Assembly: GCA_038501625.1 (NCBI GenBank)
Contig: JAZAYU010000063.1
Coordinates: 124,001 to 188,000 of the forward strand
Direction of reading: 5' to 3'
From: Corbicula japonica
Lineage: Eukaryota > Mollusca > Bivalvia > Venerida > Cyrenidae
Length of the DNA stretch: 64,000 bases
Below, in pieces: positions 1-11,439 of this stretch. Position numbers and translations under genes: made by a program. Under the pieces are notes generated by a model, which saw nothing but the letters and a program-made list of their open reading frames with translations, was not told where the DNA came from and did no database searches. Position 1 is the first letter of the stretch, and the number at the start of each line of letters is the position of its first letter.

Positions 1-287
1 GCTGGAAAAGGACAGTAGAAACACTTTTTTTTTAGTTTTAAAGCATGTATGCAATCATGCCCTTAATCAAATGGTACCAGTTGTGATTAATGTAAATGCA
101 TTATGATATTTTAGTGATGAATTTGACGAATAACATTTACGCACACCGATTATAAACTTTTAATTTCTCAGCATGGAAAAGATGTGCACTCTTTAAATTT
201 TGACATAATAAGAAACATCATTTTCATTTCTTTTTGTATGAAATAATCATGAAAATCCCCATATACGTTGTAAAATAAGATCATGGA
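1..287. other. AT-rich flank, no feature seen
   Basis: No open frame, splice pattern or repeat that I can support. It is simply the left flank of the transposon that starts at 293. Confidence 0.4.
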
Positions 288-292
288 ATCAA
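288..292 (+). repeat. Left target-site duplication ATCAA
   Basis: ATCAA directly precedes the left CACAGTG end of the element and recurs at 2302-2306 directly after the right end. A 5-bp duplication is the length made by Transib and RAG-like transposases (established knowledge). A chance match of 5 bp is possible, but its position exactly at both ends argues against that. Confidence 0.6.
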
Positions 293-385
293 CACAGTGT
301 CTAAGCGTACAGTTAACCGAAACGGAAGTTGCTGATCTGTACGCCGATGATCACATAGATGCTTACAGAAAAACCTGCGACATCG
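293..385 (+). repeat. Left terminal inverted repeat
   Basis: About 93 bp, beginning CACAGTGTCTAAGCGTACAG, which pairs with 2209-2301 in reverse complement. Similarity fades just beyond ACATCG at the inner end. Confidence 0.85.
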
Positions 386-2208
386 AATTATTTATTGGTA
401 AATAAACCAAATTTAATGTGCATTTGAAAAAAAAATATTTCTGTGGTAAGTACAACGTTAATTATTAGGCCTGCTGTGATCATATAGACTTAAAGGAAGG
501 GTTAGTATTGTTATAATCCATCATCGTTCCCAACTCGATCAGTGAAAATAGGAGCAAAACATTGAACAAAACGGGACGTTTTTGGTTCAAATTTCTTTGT
601 GTAAATAGATTTTGGACCATATTTGTGTTGGTATGAGAGAAAATTCATTTATTCAACTTGTGTACTTCGTTGAACTGAATTTGAACGACTTGGCAACGAG
701 AAAATGATACTTTCTTTATGTCACTGTAAATGATAAGACTGTACGGTACGCATAGTTGCAACTGTACGCGATCGTTAGTTGTTAACAGATGCCTAACATC
801 TGTACGCATAGTTGTCAAACAGATCATTAACAATTTATGGTTCCAGTTAATGCTTTCTGATTATATCGACAGGTTGTCATTTTAGCTTCAGTTAACTTTA
901 ATAATTCTTGCACGAGAACCTGAAAAATGCATATTTTTTCAACAAATTTGCTCATTCTTTAAATAATAAAATTGTATAATAGTAACTGATCTTGGCTTCT
1001 GTTTCAAAGTTAGATTTGTTTTTAAATCTCTTGTTAGCTCTTCGTGAAAGGAGGCGTGAAAAAACCGGCTAGAGTCCAACCGAGCTATATCAGTGGTAAG
1101 ACCGTGTAAGATATGTAGAGGCCCGCTGTAATGTTTTCATTTCTTCTCTGAAGTGCGAACAGTAGAAGCCATAATATAGCTGGACAAATACGCGTTAGTA
1201 CTTCAACCATAGTTTCTAAAGATTACATATTAGAATGCTCCAATCAGATTAACATAATCCCTGAAATCTACCAATGAAAGTCGGTCAAAATAAAATCCAA
1301 CTCGTCATTTTAACGACCTTACACATGAAATTCTTAGCAGTTGCAGACGTAATTGTAGACTAACTTAATTCAGTCACGAAGTGATGGATTTCAAAATCTG
1401 AAACCACTTAATGGAATTTTCCTGTCAAAGACCAGATTGTTAAAGTCTTTATGACATTGGATAATATTTGTGCATAATGTATATTTTTGCCAACACCGGC
1501 AGGGATTTCAGCAGGTTTAAACTAGGTGTTATTTAATGTCACAATCAGGGGATTTAAGATTTCTAGCAATTATCGGTGTCTTATTTGCAAACAAATTCGT
1601 TCATATGATTCAACAGTAGATCAGAGTAAAACCCTATCAATTTATAGCTCAAAACTTGTTTGTCAGTTCTAAAATGTGATCATATAAGGTTTTATTTTTG
1701 ATAAATAATACATTAGATTTGGTTGATTCCTTTGATTGATTCATTTAACAAGTTCTTGCTTCATTGATGCTTTTCAGTTGATCAGTATATGATGCACTTA
1801 TGATCGCAACTGTTCGTACAGTCTGACATTGAAGTACTGCAACTTTGCGTACAGTCTTGTCACTTTCGGTTGCTGCACAGAAAGACCATTTTTTCGGTGC
1901 TAATTCGTTCAAGCACTGTTCAACGCATTTTGTGAGCGTTGGAAATGATTTTTCTTTCACGGAAAGTCAAATATATACCTTTCGAATATATACATTATGA
2001 AATATGAGGTCACACTCTTTTTCTTTCTCCACTCTTTTTCCCCATTTTGTACTGATCAAGTGTGAAAAGATTACAGATTGCAACTTAACTAGCCGTTAGT
2101 TCAAGACTTCAAGATCACAGTAAGACTATTAATCAACGATGTACTTCTTTTAAAAATAATTTCTGCAAAAAGCACGTTTAATTTGAATATATTTTACAAA
2201 TAAAAAGC

Positions 2209-2301
2209 CGATGTCGCGTGTTTTTCTGTAAGCAACTATGTGATCATCGGCGTACAGATCAGCAACCTCCGTTTCGGTTAACTGTACGCTTAGACACTGT
2301 G
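2209..2301 (-). repeat. Right terminal inverted repeat
   Basis: Reverse complement of 293-385 with about 4 differences. It ends ...GCTTAGACACTGTG and is followed directly by the ATCAA duplication. Confidence 0.85.
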
Positions 2302-2306
2302 ATCAA

Positions 2307-3113
2307 GGCGTGGGTCAGATCAAAAGTCACAAAATCAACCGTAGTTTGTGTACAGAGGATAAACCGCAATCGGCTAAAACTGCTGAAACATCTTCTGTCC
2401 AAAAGCCAAGCAAATACATAAGAATTGTTCAAAATTATTTTAAAATCCATATTTAAATAAGGACTTTGGTTTAACATCCATCTTGATTCAATGTCAGTGT
2501 TTTCTTAAGGAATGCAGTTATTTTATTGGTTACTTCAAAAAAGTGAAAATGTGGTATCGTATTATGTTTCAAATTTGAAGTTGATATTTAAATTCCGCGA
2601 GAAATGTGAATAATGACCAATACGACACTTGGTCATAGCGTATAATAGTTTGCGAATAGGGGAGTTAATGCTTTTGAGCATAATTTGAAATTTACATAGC
2701 AGGTGTACAAATTATACACGTAGCTATTCCCCTTGCTGGTCTTAAAAAAGCGAGTTCTGGCGGATTTGGCGAAAGAATTTGTACGTGATCGCTAAAGTCC
2801 GGTTACAATACAATGTCATGTCTTTAAAATTAGTATTTGTGTGTATTTTTTGTAATGTTATTGAGTCAATAAATTAAATGATATGTTTTAGTGTAGTTAA
2901 ACCATGGGTTAAATGTAATGTTACGCGTATTATTTATATCATTTATCCTTAGGCTGTTATTTGTAAACTCTAATTTAAACTTTTATAATCTAAAATTAAA
3001 ATAATGATTACTTTTAATTTAAATTTAATGAACGGGAGTAACAATTTACACATATAACGACAGTTTCAGACTGACGTTTGATACTAAATTTAGACCTGAC
3101 GGTGCAAAAATAT
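2307..3113. other. Unannotated AT-rich sequence
   Basis: About 800 bp without a credible open frame, splice pattern or repeat that I could match elsewhere in the window. Confidence 0.35.
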
Positions 3114-3210
3114 TGGCTGAAGGTTATACAACTGAGATTGGAAACCAGTCTAAAATCTCAAGCATCTGACTGGCTGGAATGGTGATTGTTCAGTTTTATA
3201 AACTTGGGCA
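3114..3210 (+). mobile_element. Palindromic MITE, family P, copy 1
   Basis: Begins TGGCTGAAGGTTATACAACT, carries GAAACCAGTCTAAAATCTCA and AGCATCTGA, and ends GTTTTATAAACTTGGGCA. The same words in the same order occur at 10627-10770 and 41140-41235. The 10.6-kb copy is an almost complete hairpin; this copy has lost much of one arm. Confidence 0.65.
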
Positions 3211-4651
3211 TTAATTGTTTGTCTTCTTTACTGTAGAGAGTTGTCTTTACATACGCGTACACATTAGCTTTCAAGCCATACTTGCAATATTTTCATACTT
3301 GTCGTGTTCGGTGCTTTTCTAATTTAAATAAATGTAAATGTATAGTCAATCCGTAGAGCGAGAAAGCTTAAATTATTACATCAAAATAAGGTCAAATTTC
3401 GATTCGTAGTTTCAAAAGAACCAAGTTCAACGGTCTACCGCTACTTTAATCAAACTCTCAGCTGTCTACTTACTATTAAATTAAACGTTAATACTGTTCT
3501 GCTTGAATGCAGTGATTTGATGCATTTGCTGACGCTTAATCGGATAGGTAAGAAAGACGAATAGTGAATATAAACAAGAAACATATTGAAACAAGAAATA
3601 TCTTTAAATATTCGTTATCTCTACATATGAAACATCATTGCTGAAGCTTACGAACTGTTTTCAGTGACGCATTACCGCAAATATAATATTTATAAAATTA
3701 AAAACTATAATTTTAAAGTGAATCACTTGGAAGTGTTGTTGATATACCATGTAAAATTTCCAAGTAATTCAAAAGTACAATGAACATGTGCTTACTTAGC
3801 AAATCTATTCATTTACTCTGTAAATATTACTTCCTTAGGCAAACATTACAGATCCAGATCAAAAGTCTGTGCCATCCAAGTAGGATCCACAATGTTGCCC
3901 ATAGATTCGTCAGTTGCTGGTTGTTTGTTTTCTAACCGAACAAGGAATAATGTAGAACCAGATCCAAAGGCGCTTGTCCAGCTTGAGTTAAATTGAAGTT
4001 TCATAATTATGTAGATATCATATGAGCCTATCCTTTGACAAAGAAATTTATTAAATGTTTTTATGAGAAATAATGTCTGATAAAATAGTTATGACACGCG
4101 TTGAGGGTTAAGGCAATTTTTTTTATCCCGAACAAATATCATAGCAAGCGTGCGACAGATCTCTTTTTACCACGCATAACATACACGCAGATAAACAAAA
4201 CAAATGCCAAAGAAAGTGCAAAACAAAATCGTTTCATTCAATTTTTGATCTGTTATCAAGGATTCATGATAGTAAACAATTATTATAATTACATGTTTAT
4301 GTGAATTGGTCAAGTCATTTACATTTGTGTAATTTTAGAAACCTGTTCACCAACCCTGGCTAACTAAATTATATTAAAATGTATCGATCGACATTATAAA
4401 CTTTGCATCAACTAGAGATGAAAAAATTTTTTTGGCGATTTCCGTTTGACGTCGAATGTTCCATATTTATAATTTATAAACAGGGCATATCAAATTGAAA
4501 GTAAATCTATGGGATAGTAAAAGCTTTGAATTTATGAATATTATTTGCATAATTTACATAGATGATTCTTTATGCTGGTATTAAATCATAAAATCAAGTT
4601 AGAGCATATTTCTCAATGTTTTAGTTTTCACCAGGCGTAATTTTCTCTTTT
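3211..4651. other. Unannotated AT-rich sequence
   Basis: No gene seen. GATCCAGATC (about 3851) and GTAGGATCCAC (about 3880) with GATCCAAAG (about 3960) resemble fragments of the 'GTAGATCCAGATCAGCC' repeat that is abundant at 16-20 kb, but they are too short to annotate firmly. Confidence 0.3.
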
Positions 4652-4675
4652 TGTCGGTCATCCTGATGACCGACA
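4652..4675. repeat. Short perfect hairpin
   Basis: TGTCGGTCATC, a CT loop, then GATGACCGACA: 11-bp perfect arms. It lies four bases before the first A segment of the composite repeat, so it may be part of that element's end or of its target. Confidence 0.6.
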
Positions 4676-4679
4676 TATT

Positions 4680-5156
4680 GGTGTAAGACCTGTAAATAGA
4701 CTTCCCTATATAAACTATAGTAAACATGACATGTTTCAAAAGGCTGGCAATCATAGCTGGTACCATTTTAATAAGGGCTAACTTACATGCTTTTAAAGCT
4801 AATTGTTTCCACTGTCCATTTCCAGCAAGAAAAGTAGGGGTCATGTATCAATTAACAGAGATTTGACACCTTGAAACCGGTGGTCTGTTTTTTTCACTTC
4901 TGTGTGAACTTCAAAACTGTTTTACATATGCCGTCCTAAAACCAGGGCCTTTTTTCATATACTGCATTTCCAAACATAAATTTGCTATCAGTGTATCAGT
5001 AAAAGCATCTCATTTACTTAACATGTTCCTTTCAGGCCATGCTAGCCATTTAATGCCCCCAAAAGGGCAAAAAAAATGGGACTATTTAGTGTCAGCCTTT
5101 GTCTGACTAACCCGAGAAGGAACATCCGCTGGACTATTTACAAGTAATTAGCCTAT
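4680..5156 (+). repeat. Composite repeat, segment A copy 1
   Basis: About 477 bp beginning GGTGTAAGACCTGTAAATAG and ending near AAGTAATTAGCCTAT. It is nearly identical to 6181-6656 in the same orientation; I see about a dozen substitutions and one A-run difference. No coding capacity. Confidence 0.85.
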
Positions 5157-5664
5157 AAGAAAACTTGTGTTTTTCAATATCTTATATTTTCTGTTTTTAT
5201 TCAATATTATGATGTTTGCAATATATCTACCAAGTTTCAGCTTTCAGTTAGCAAAAATGAACTCAATATGAGGAATTTTCCAACACCACCTATTCTGGTA
5301 CGCGTTTGCGGCCAAGCGGCTAAACCTAAGAATTCATTTCTTGCTAATAAAAATTGAAAAACATCAAATTTCTCAAAAACATGGTTATGAATAATAGTAA
5401 AACATCTCAACTAATAAAAGCAACTCACTTTGTGAGCTGACACATGCAAAATGGGCCACACAGGGTATCAATTGTGGCATTTTTAAGACAAAAACAGTTA
5501 AAAATGACCCCAAACCTAATTAAAACCTAAGTTTGCCTCCTGTAACACAGTTATATTGATTTTTGACTTTCAAATTTACTTAAAATTGGTCAGTACACAA
5601 TTTTAGTGGAAAATAACATTGCAGACAATATAAATATTCAAAAGCTGCCTTCCACTTGTACTTC
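5154..5664 (+). repeat. Composite repeat, segment B copy 1
   Basis: About 511 bp beginning TATAAGAAAACTTGTG and running to the next occurrence of the same words. It is a direct tandem duplicate of 5665-6176 with few differences. Contains no recognisable gene. Confidence 0.85.
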
Positions 5665-6180
5665 TTATAAGAAAACTTGTGTTTTTCAATATCTTATATA
5701 TTCTGTTTTTATTCAATAACATGATGTCTGCAATATATCTACCAAGTTTCAGCTTTCAGTAAGCAAAAATGAACTCAATATGAGGAATTTTCCAACACCA
5801 CCTATTCTGGTACGCTTTTGCGGCCAAGAGGCTAAACCTAAGAATTCATTTCTTGCTAATAAAAATTGAAAAACATCAAATTTCTCAAAAACATGGTTAT
5901 GAATAATAGTAAAACATCTCAACCAATAAAAGCAACTCACTTTTTGAGCTGACACATGCAAAATGGGCCACACAGGGTATCAATTGTGGCATTTTTAAGG
6001 TAAAACTGTTAAAAATGACCCCAAACCTAATTAAAACCTAAGTTTGCCTCCTGTAACACAGTTATATTGATTTTTGACTTTCAAATTTGCTTAAAATTGG
6101 TCAGCACACAATTTTAGTGGAAAATAACATTGCAGACAATATAAATATTCAAATGCTGCCCTTCACCCGTACTTCTTATA
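5665..6180 (+). repeat. Composite repeat, segment B copy 2
   Basis: Second tandem copy of B, adjoining the second A segment at the shared word CTTATA. The short shared word at each A/B and B/B junction suggests that recombination took place there. Confidence 0.85.
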
Positions 6181-6656
6181 GGTGTAAGACCTGTAAATAG
6201 ACTTCCCTATATAAACTATAGTAAACATGACATGTTTCAAAAGGTTGGCAATCATAGCTGGTACCATTTTAATAAGGGCTAACTTACAGGCTTTTAAAGC
6301 TAATTGTTTCTACTGTCCATTTCTAGCAAGAAAAGTAGGGGTCATGTATCAATTAACAGAGATTTGACACCTTGAAACCGGTGGTCTGTTTTTTTCACTT
6401 CTGTGTGAACTTCAAAACTGTTTTACATATGCCGTCCTAAAACCAGGGCCTTTTTTCATATACTGCATTTCCAAACATAAATTTGCTATCAGTGTGTCAG
6501 TAAAAGCATCTCATTTACTTAACATGTTCCTTTCAGGCCATACTAGCCATTTAATGCCCCCAAAAGGCAAAAAAAATGGGACTATTTAGTGTCAGCCATT
6601 GTCTGACTAGCCCGAGTAGGAACATCCGCTGGACTATTTACAAGTAATAAGCCTAT
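6181..6656 (+). repeat. Composite repeat, segment A copy 2
   Basis: Direct repeat of 4680-5156. The whole is therefore A-B-B-A. The A segments do not begin TG and end CA, so they are not classical LTRs. Confidence 0.85.
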
Positions 6657-7562
6657 TATAATCGACCAAACTTGAGATCTTTAGCCTGAACACCGGTTAA
6701 CAGTGACTCTCGGTCCAGAACGGATAATTTAGACTATGCCACTTGTTCCTTAGACGCATGCAAATGGATAGTGTAGAGGCTGATGTTTGATTGCCTCATA
6801 TATAGAGAAGCCCTTTACCGGAAAAGACATTTATGTAGATAATCATGTTTTTGTATACTTAATTTATACTTTTATTCAGGACGTGTAGAAAAAAATGCAG
6901 TTGTTTAAGTATCGTTAAACTGGATGCCTTCTAGGACATAGTTGTACCATAGAAGTTTCCACAGTCGATGCGTATTTGTACACTTAGCAGACAAGCGATG
7001 CTTATTTACATAGTTAGATCCGCAAATCATGTCAAATCAGGTCAGTGACCGTTAGGAGACAGAAAGAAATGTATTCGTATGTAGGATGCATTTATTAATT
7101 TCACCTGAACTTTGTTCTGATTACATTGATTGTTTTTGTTATTGTTAAAATGTTACAAAGAAAAATTATTTTTTATTAATTCTATGACCAAAATATTGGC
7201 ATTATGTAACTGTTTTAAAGGTGTTTCAAAAGTATTCCTTCTCAGCCAGAAAATTTCTCCAAAAGGTGGTGGTCTTAGTTTATTATAAACGATCGCCATT
7301 TACATAAAAATGTTATGATGATTGCTTGTGTTGTCTAATTTACTAGACTTTGTCATTGTTTTATCATTGACTTCAGACCGAAGAAGATCAGTGAAATAGT
7401 GTGTGAATGTGGGGTCAGATATTAGGGTTAGGGGTTTCGCGGGTATGTTTTGCACGTTTGAGCTCAATTTTGATTTCACACATGGACACGTTCATGTCAA
7501 TCTTAGTAATAGAGATCTAATTATTCACGAATAACAACACTATGTAAGCTTCGTTTTAACAC
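6657..7562. other. Unannotated sequence
   Basis: No coding, RNA or repeat feature that I can support. Confidence 0.3.
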
Positions 7563-7622
7563 GGGAAAAAGAACAAATATTTAAAGTATAAAGGGAAAAA
7601 GAACAAATATTTAAAGTATAAA
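7563..7622 (+). repeat. Two-copy 30-bp tandem duplication
   Basis: GGGAAAAAGAACAAATATTT followed by AAAGTATAAA is present twice in direct succession without a difference. Confidence 0.85.
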
Positions 7623-8829
7623 GGTGATTGAGCTTTATTTACAAGCCGACGAAACAATAATTCCAACAGAAACAGGAAATAAAAAACAAACATTTATTTT
7701 TTGAAAGTTTGCGTTTCAGACAAATTTTTACCAATGCCGAATCAGTACTTGTCTTATTTGCGTTTATATATCGACGCCATCGGTAACCCATATAGGCGAA
7801 GCCTACAGAATTTCCATACTTTATCAATCATGTAAATGTTATAATCTGGAAGTATTCCATGTGAGTGATAAGAAATTACCGGCAAAGTCAGAATACTTTA
7901 TTGCAGAGTCGGAACTGGCCAGTTCACGCCGCTCCCCGGTTAATTTTAGTCGATCGGCATATACCTGCTTGAGAAGACAGACAATGCTACTGCAGCTTTT
8001 TAAGAGATCAGTTTATAAATTGCTGACAGCCAAGATTAACTTCGTGCTATAGTCCTCAGACCAGGTCGAAGATAATGAATTCCATGAAACACAATTATTC
8101 CAATTCTTAAGTTTAAACTGATATTGTTATTCCCTGAATCTTTCTATCCAAAAGTTCAAACGGTTAATCATACTTTTTGTGTTTAGTTGCACCATTTCTC
8201 CAAATATTATCCAAGTGAAATGGTAAAACTGCGAGATTTTCAACAGACTAGGAGTCTTTAGATATAAAAAGTGAATCAGTACATTTGTCGGCTTTGTTTG
8301 GGATGCATTATATAATTTTATGTTGGAGATAAAAACGAGCAGTCGAGATAGAAGATATTTATATTTAATGGAAAAAGGCACGTGCAAAATGCATTTTTGT
8401 TGACAGCTTGTAATACAAACACGTGCACTGGTACTTGACCAGCACTACCTAGTGTACTGTATTATTCGTTTTGCTGAATGAAGATTGTCACTTAAAGGTT
8501 GCATTGCACCACATAGTCCGTTTTAATATATGAGAACATGTTCTCTTCATCCGAGGGCCTCTTTTTGGCAGGGATTACATGTAAGGAAAAGAAACGAAAG
8601 CAATTTCATCCATATGTCTTCTTTTATAGAGGTGGACTAGTGCCGGAACAGCGGATGTATATTTTTGGCACCGTATTTGCGATTCCGCGTTTGAATTATG
8701 GTCTGTTCGGTTCGAGATCATTACTTTTCTTACAAGTAAGTTAACCCCTTGTTTTCGAATAGATGGAATGCAGATCTTCGCACCAATATATTGTTGTCTA
8801 GGAATAAAGATGATAGAAATCATATTTAA
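7623..8829. other. Unannotated sequence
   Basis: Only short open frames on both strands, with no recognisable domain or splice structure. Confidence 0.3.
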
Positions 8830-9440
8830 TGGAAATTGAATATTGGGAATTTCAGCACTATGGGAATTGGAAATACTTTGGTTGAACCTACATTAAGTTC
8901 CAAATTAAAGTCATTTGCAAGGAACATAACTCTTAAAATAACGAAATAGGAGTTATCATTCTTATTGTCACTGATGGCTTTGTTCATGCAGGTAATGTAT
9001 TCAAACAATTAAGATAACAGAACAAGAACTTTCAACTTTGTAGGCAACATTATGTTTCATATTAAAGTCTTTGAAGAGGGGCATAACTCAAAAATATTGA
9101 AACAGGGGTTATCCAACTTGTTGTCAAAGATGGCTTTGTTTATGCAAACGAGGATATACATGTATTTCAAGTATTGTGTTAATAGGACAGGGACTTTCAA
9201 TGTTTTAGGCAACATTAAATTCGATATTTAAGTAATTTGATAGGGGCATAACAAAAAATAATATAACAAGAGTGATCATTTTTGTTGTCGGAGATGGCTT
9301 TATTCATGCAGAAGATATTGTGTAATCATAAAGTTTATATGTCAAATACTTACGAACATATAGGCAACATTAAATTTCACATTTAAGTTTATGGGCTACA
9401 GGACAACGCAGCCGCCGCCGCCAACGACGCCGCCGCCGAA
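8830..9440 (-). mobile_element. Degenerate pearl-like tandem-repeat element, reverse orientation
   Basis: Units of about 159 bp recur. The word GGCATAAC or its relative lies at about 8919, 9078 and 9241, each followed by a stretch ending in ATGGCTTT and ATGCA. On the minus strand these read as diverged forms of the 16.6-18.3 kb array (GAGTTATGCCCCTTTC, AATGTTGCCT). The right end carries a GCC-rich trinucleotide run, as the 16.7-kb element has a GTC run at its start. It is a much older copy of the same family, in opposite orientation. Confidence 0.6.
9403..9440. repeat. GCC-rich trinucleotide run
   Basis: GCAGCCGCCGCCGCCAACG followed by ACGCCGCCGCCG. It sits at the end of the degenerate tandem element, in the place equivalent to the (GTC)n run at 16690-16728. 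Confidence 0.75.
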
Positions 9441-10626
9441 CAATAGGATTCGTACGTGTCTACTTGCTGATAAGCACTGTCATACAATGAATTAAACATC
9501 ATTAAAAATCGAAACAAAAACGTGTGACGAAAGCGAGCGACCATATTTATTACAACGCGGAAATTCTAAATACATACCAACATTTTAACAAATTTTTTCT
9601 AGAGAAGTTAACACTTCAGAGCCGTCTTTTGTTAAAATGTCATGCTTATGACCGACTAGCTTTTTGGAAAGCTAAAACTTGTACTGAACAACAGTGGAGG
9701 TGAAACATTATTTGTAAACTAGCCACATAACTCTGCGCACGCTACATGTACTACCTCACATAGCCGGCACACGTGCCCCCCTCCCCCACCCAAAAAAGGC
9801 TGCGTCGATAACCCCGATCATTCCGGTTACCGATTTATACTGCTCACAGTACTGTCTTAATTGCACGGGGCGACTTTTTACGACAGCCATAATGCACAAA
9901 CATCCGATGCTATAAATTTTAAATGATATAGAACGTACGATATTATAAAGTCCGCCCGTGAACGGTTTTCAAGCAATTGCATGCCACGAGTAATTTGGTT
10001 AAGGACTAAGGTTGGAGTCAATACTTGTTCCATGAATTTTTAATAGCCACAACTCTATGGCAGGTACGAACACTTTAGCATGTCGCATTTATCGGTATGC
10101 GTTCATTACGGAGGACAAGCGTTAGCCAAGTGTCATATGGTTAAGATCGGTTCAGGTCACTTAAAACTGCAAGCACTGTCCAAACCTTAGGCCAACTGGT
10201 TCCAGCCTCCGACTTACCAAGTGGATAAGGCCTTGGTCGGCGACCGTCTGACCTCGGCGCAATGAACAATAAGCTTATTATACGCGGAATGAAGGACAAA
10301 TTTACGTATTTCACCAACAGGTACATGTATGGCACTTAGGCACACAATCGCGCTGGCCTAGGGCCAAGTTGGATACCAATATAACAAAAGTAGGAACGAG
10401 TAGGTCGACACATTTAAAGTTATTTAAACAAAGGCTGGGAAGATTTTAATCTGAGCTGATACACAACATCTCAGAGCTTCTGAAGAAATTTGGCGCCGGA
10501 CCGTTTCTGACACCATGCACTATACGAGATATATATTCCGCATAAACAAGGTGCTTTGAGGCAAAAATGCACTTGTCGTGCCCCAAGAAAAGACCTCGAA
10601 CAAAAGAAGAAGATCGAGCGTCTAGT
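9441..10626. other. Unannotated sequence
   Basis: No gene seen. Locally richer in GC than its surroundings (around 9740-9830 and 10140-10260), but with no long open frame. Confidence 0.3.
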
Positions 10627-10770
10627 GCCCAAGGTTATAAAATTGAGCATAGAAACCAGTCTCAAATATCAAGCATTTGATTGGCTGAAATGGCGACCAG
10701 TCGCCATTTCAGCCAATCAGATGCTTGAGATTTGGGACTGGTTTCCAAACTCAGCTTTATAACCTTGGGC
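10627..10770. mobile_element. Palindromic MITE, family P, copy 2 (near-complete hairpin)
   Basis: 144 bp that fold back on themselves almost completely, from GCCCAAGGTTATAAA to TTTATAACCTTGGGC. The centre reads GGCGAC CA GTCGCC, so there is essentially no loop. Arms are about 71 bp with a handful of mismatches. Related truncated copies lie at 3114 and 41140. Such elements are moved by a transposase encoded elsewhere (established for MITEs); no clear target duplication was seen. Confidence 0.8.
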
Positions 10771-11159
10771 AAAGGTATTTTACAGATTTCCTATTAACTT
10801 ACTTAAACTCTTAAACCCTTGCCACCTTTGCCCTCGTAGTAAGCTGTAGATGAGTGGATCACCAGGCTGTATAATATTATGTTGGTAACCTTTCTTTCTT
10901 TTTTTAATTTACAGACGGTTTTTACGAAAACAAGTGAAGTAATTAACACTTTTTTAAAAATTTTCTTTAGATCAAATCTTCATAAAATACTTGCTGAGAA
11001 ATAAATACCTTGATGCTGTAGTGATTTTTATCTAAATCTAGGTATCGGCGATACAAACTTGTAAAAGGATTACCTTTATTTTTGGTACCGAAAATATGTT
11101 TAAAAAGTGAAATATACATAAAATGAAATTGTCGCATTCAGAAAAAATAACTTCACCAC
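10771..11159. other. Unannotated sequence
   Basis: No gene or repeat seen, apart from a short stretch near 10860-10900 (GGTTGGTAACCTTTCTTT) that recurs at 47941 beside a copy of repeat A. Confidence 0.3.
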
Positions 11160-11365
11160 ACAGCCAAGAAGAGAAAGAGAGAGAGAGAGAGAGAGAGTCT
11201 GATTAATAAAATGATCAGCTTTAAAAGACACCAAAACAATTAACAACAATGAGAACCCGATGGCTCACCGCCTTGGAACGGTCAGTGGCAATCAACTTGC
11301 CACTGGGGATTTAAACCAGGTTCTCGGATGCACCAACCTCACACTTGACCCAATAGGTTGTGTGG
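11160..11365 (+). repeat. Dispersed repeat A, partial copy
   Basis: Shares with the 47.4 and 48.9 kb copies, in order: AAAATGATCAG, GAGAACCCGA, TTGGAACGGTCAGTGGCAA, GCCACTGGGGATTTAAACCA, GGTTCTCGGATGCACC and CCAACCTCACACTTG. It is cut off after ATAGGTTG. No protein is encoded; this is a non-coding interspersed repeat that I could not assign to a known family. Confidence 0.7.
11171..11197. repeat. GA microsatellite
   Basis: GAGAAAGAGAGAGAGAGAGA and further GA units. It has expanded from the purine-rich AGAGAGGAGAAGAGAGCATG segment of repeat A. Confidence 0.85.
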
Positions 11366-11439
11366 CAAAGTTTTCTAATGTTTATAGAAATCTTTAACAT
11401 CGCTGCAAGCTATAAAGAACAAGTAGTGAAATATAAACA

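Larger units (their letters stand above)
293..2301. mobile_element. DNA transposon with CACAGTG terminal inverted repeats, non-autonomous
   Basis: The two ends are inverted copies of each other (293-385 and 2209-2301). I count 4 mismatches in 93 bp, so the element is fairly young. Both ends start CACAGTGTCTAAGCG, and the element is flanked by ATCAA. The heptamer CACAGTG plus a 5-bp duplication is the hallmark of the Transib/RAG-like superfamily; the heptamer equals that of V(D)J recombination signals. No nonamer stands at 12 or 23 bp from the heptamer. Just inside the ends lie further inverted motifs (GACTGTACG with AGTTGCA, near 730-830 and, reversed, 1800-1865). The interior has only short open frames of 60-80 codons with no recognisable transposase, so I call it non-autonomous. 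Superfamily assignment is inference; the transposon structure itself is directly visible. Confidence 0.8.

Noticed and set aside
293..340. Full V(D)J-type recombination signal (heptamer-spacer-nonamer)
   Set aside because: Only the heptamer matches; no A-rich nonamer at 12 or 23 bp. ACAGAAAAACC occurs but about 70 bp in.
4680..6656. LTR retrotransposon with A segments as LTRs
   Set aside because: No TG...CA ends, no primer-binding site or polypurine tract seen, and the interior is a tandem duplicate without coding.
8538..8744. 68-codon frame followed by AAGTAAG donor-like sequence
   Set aside because: No acceptor or start context and no recognisable protein pattern; a single GT match is not enough.
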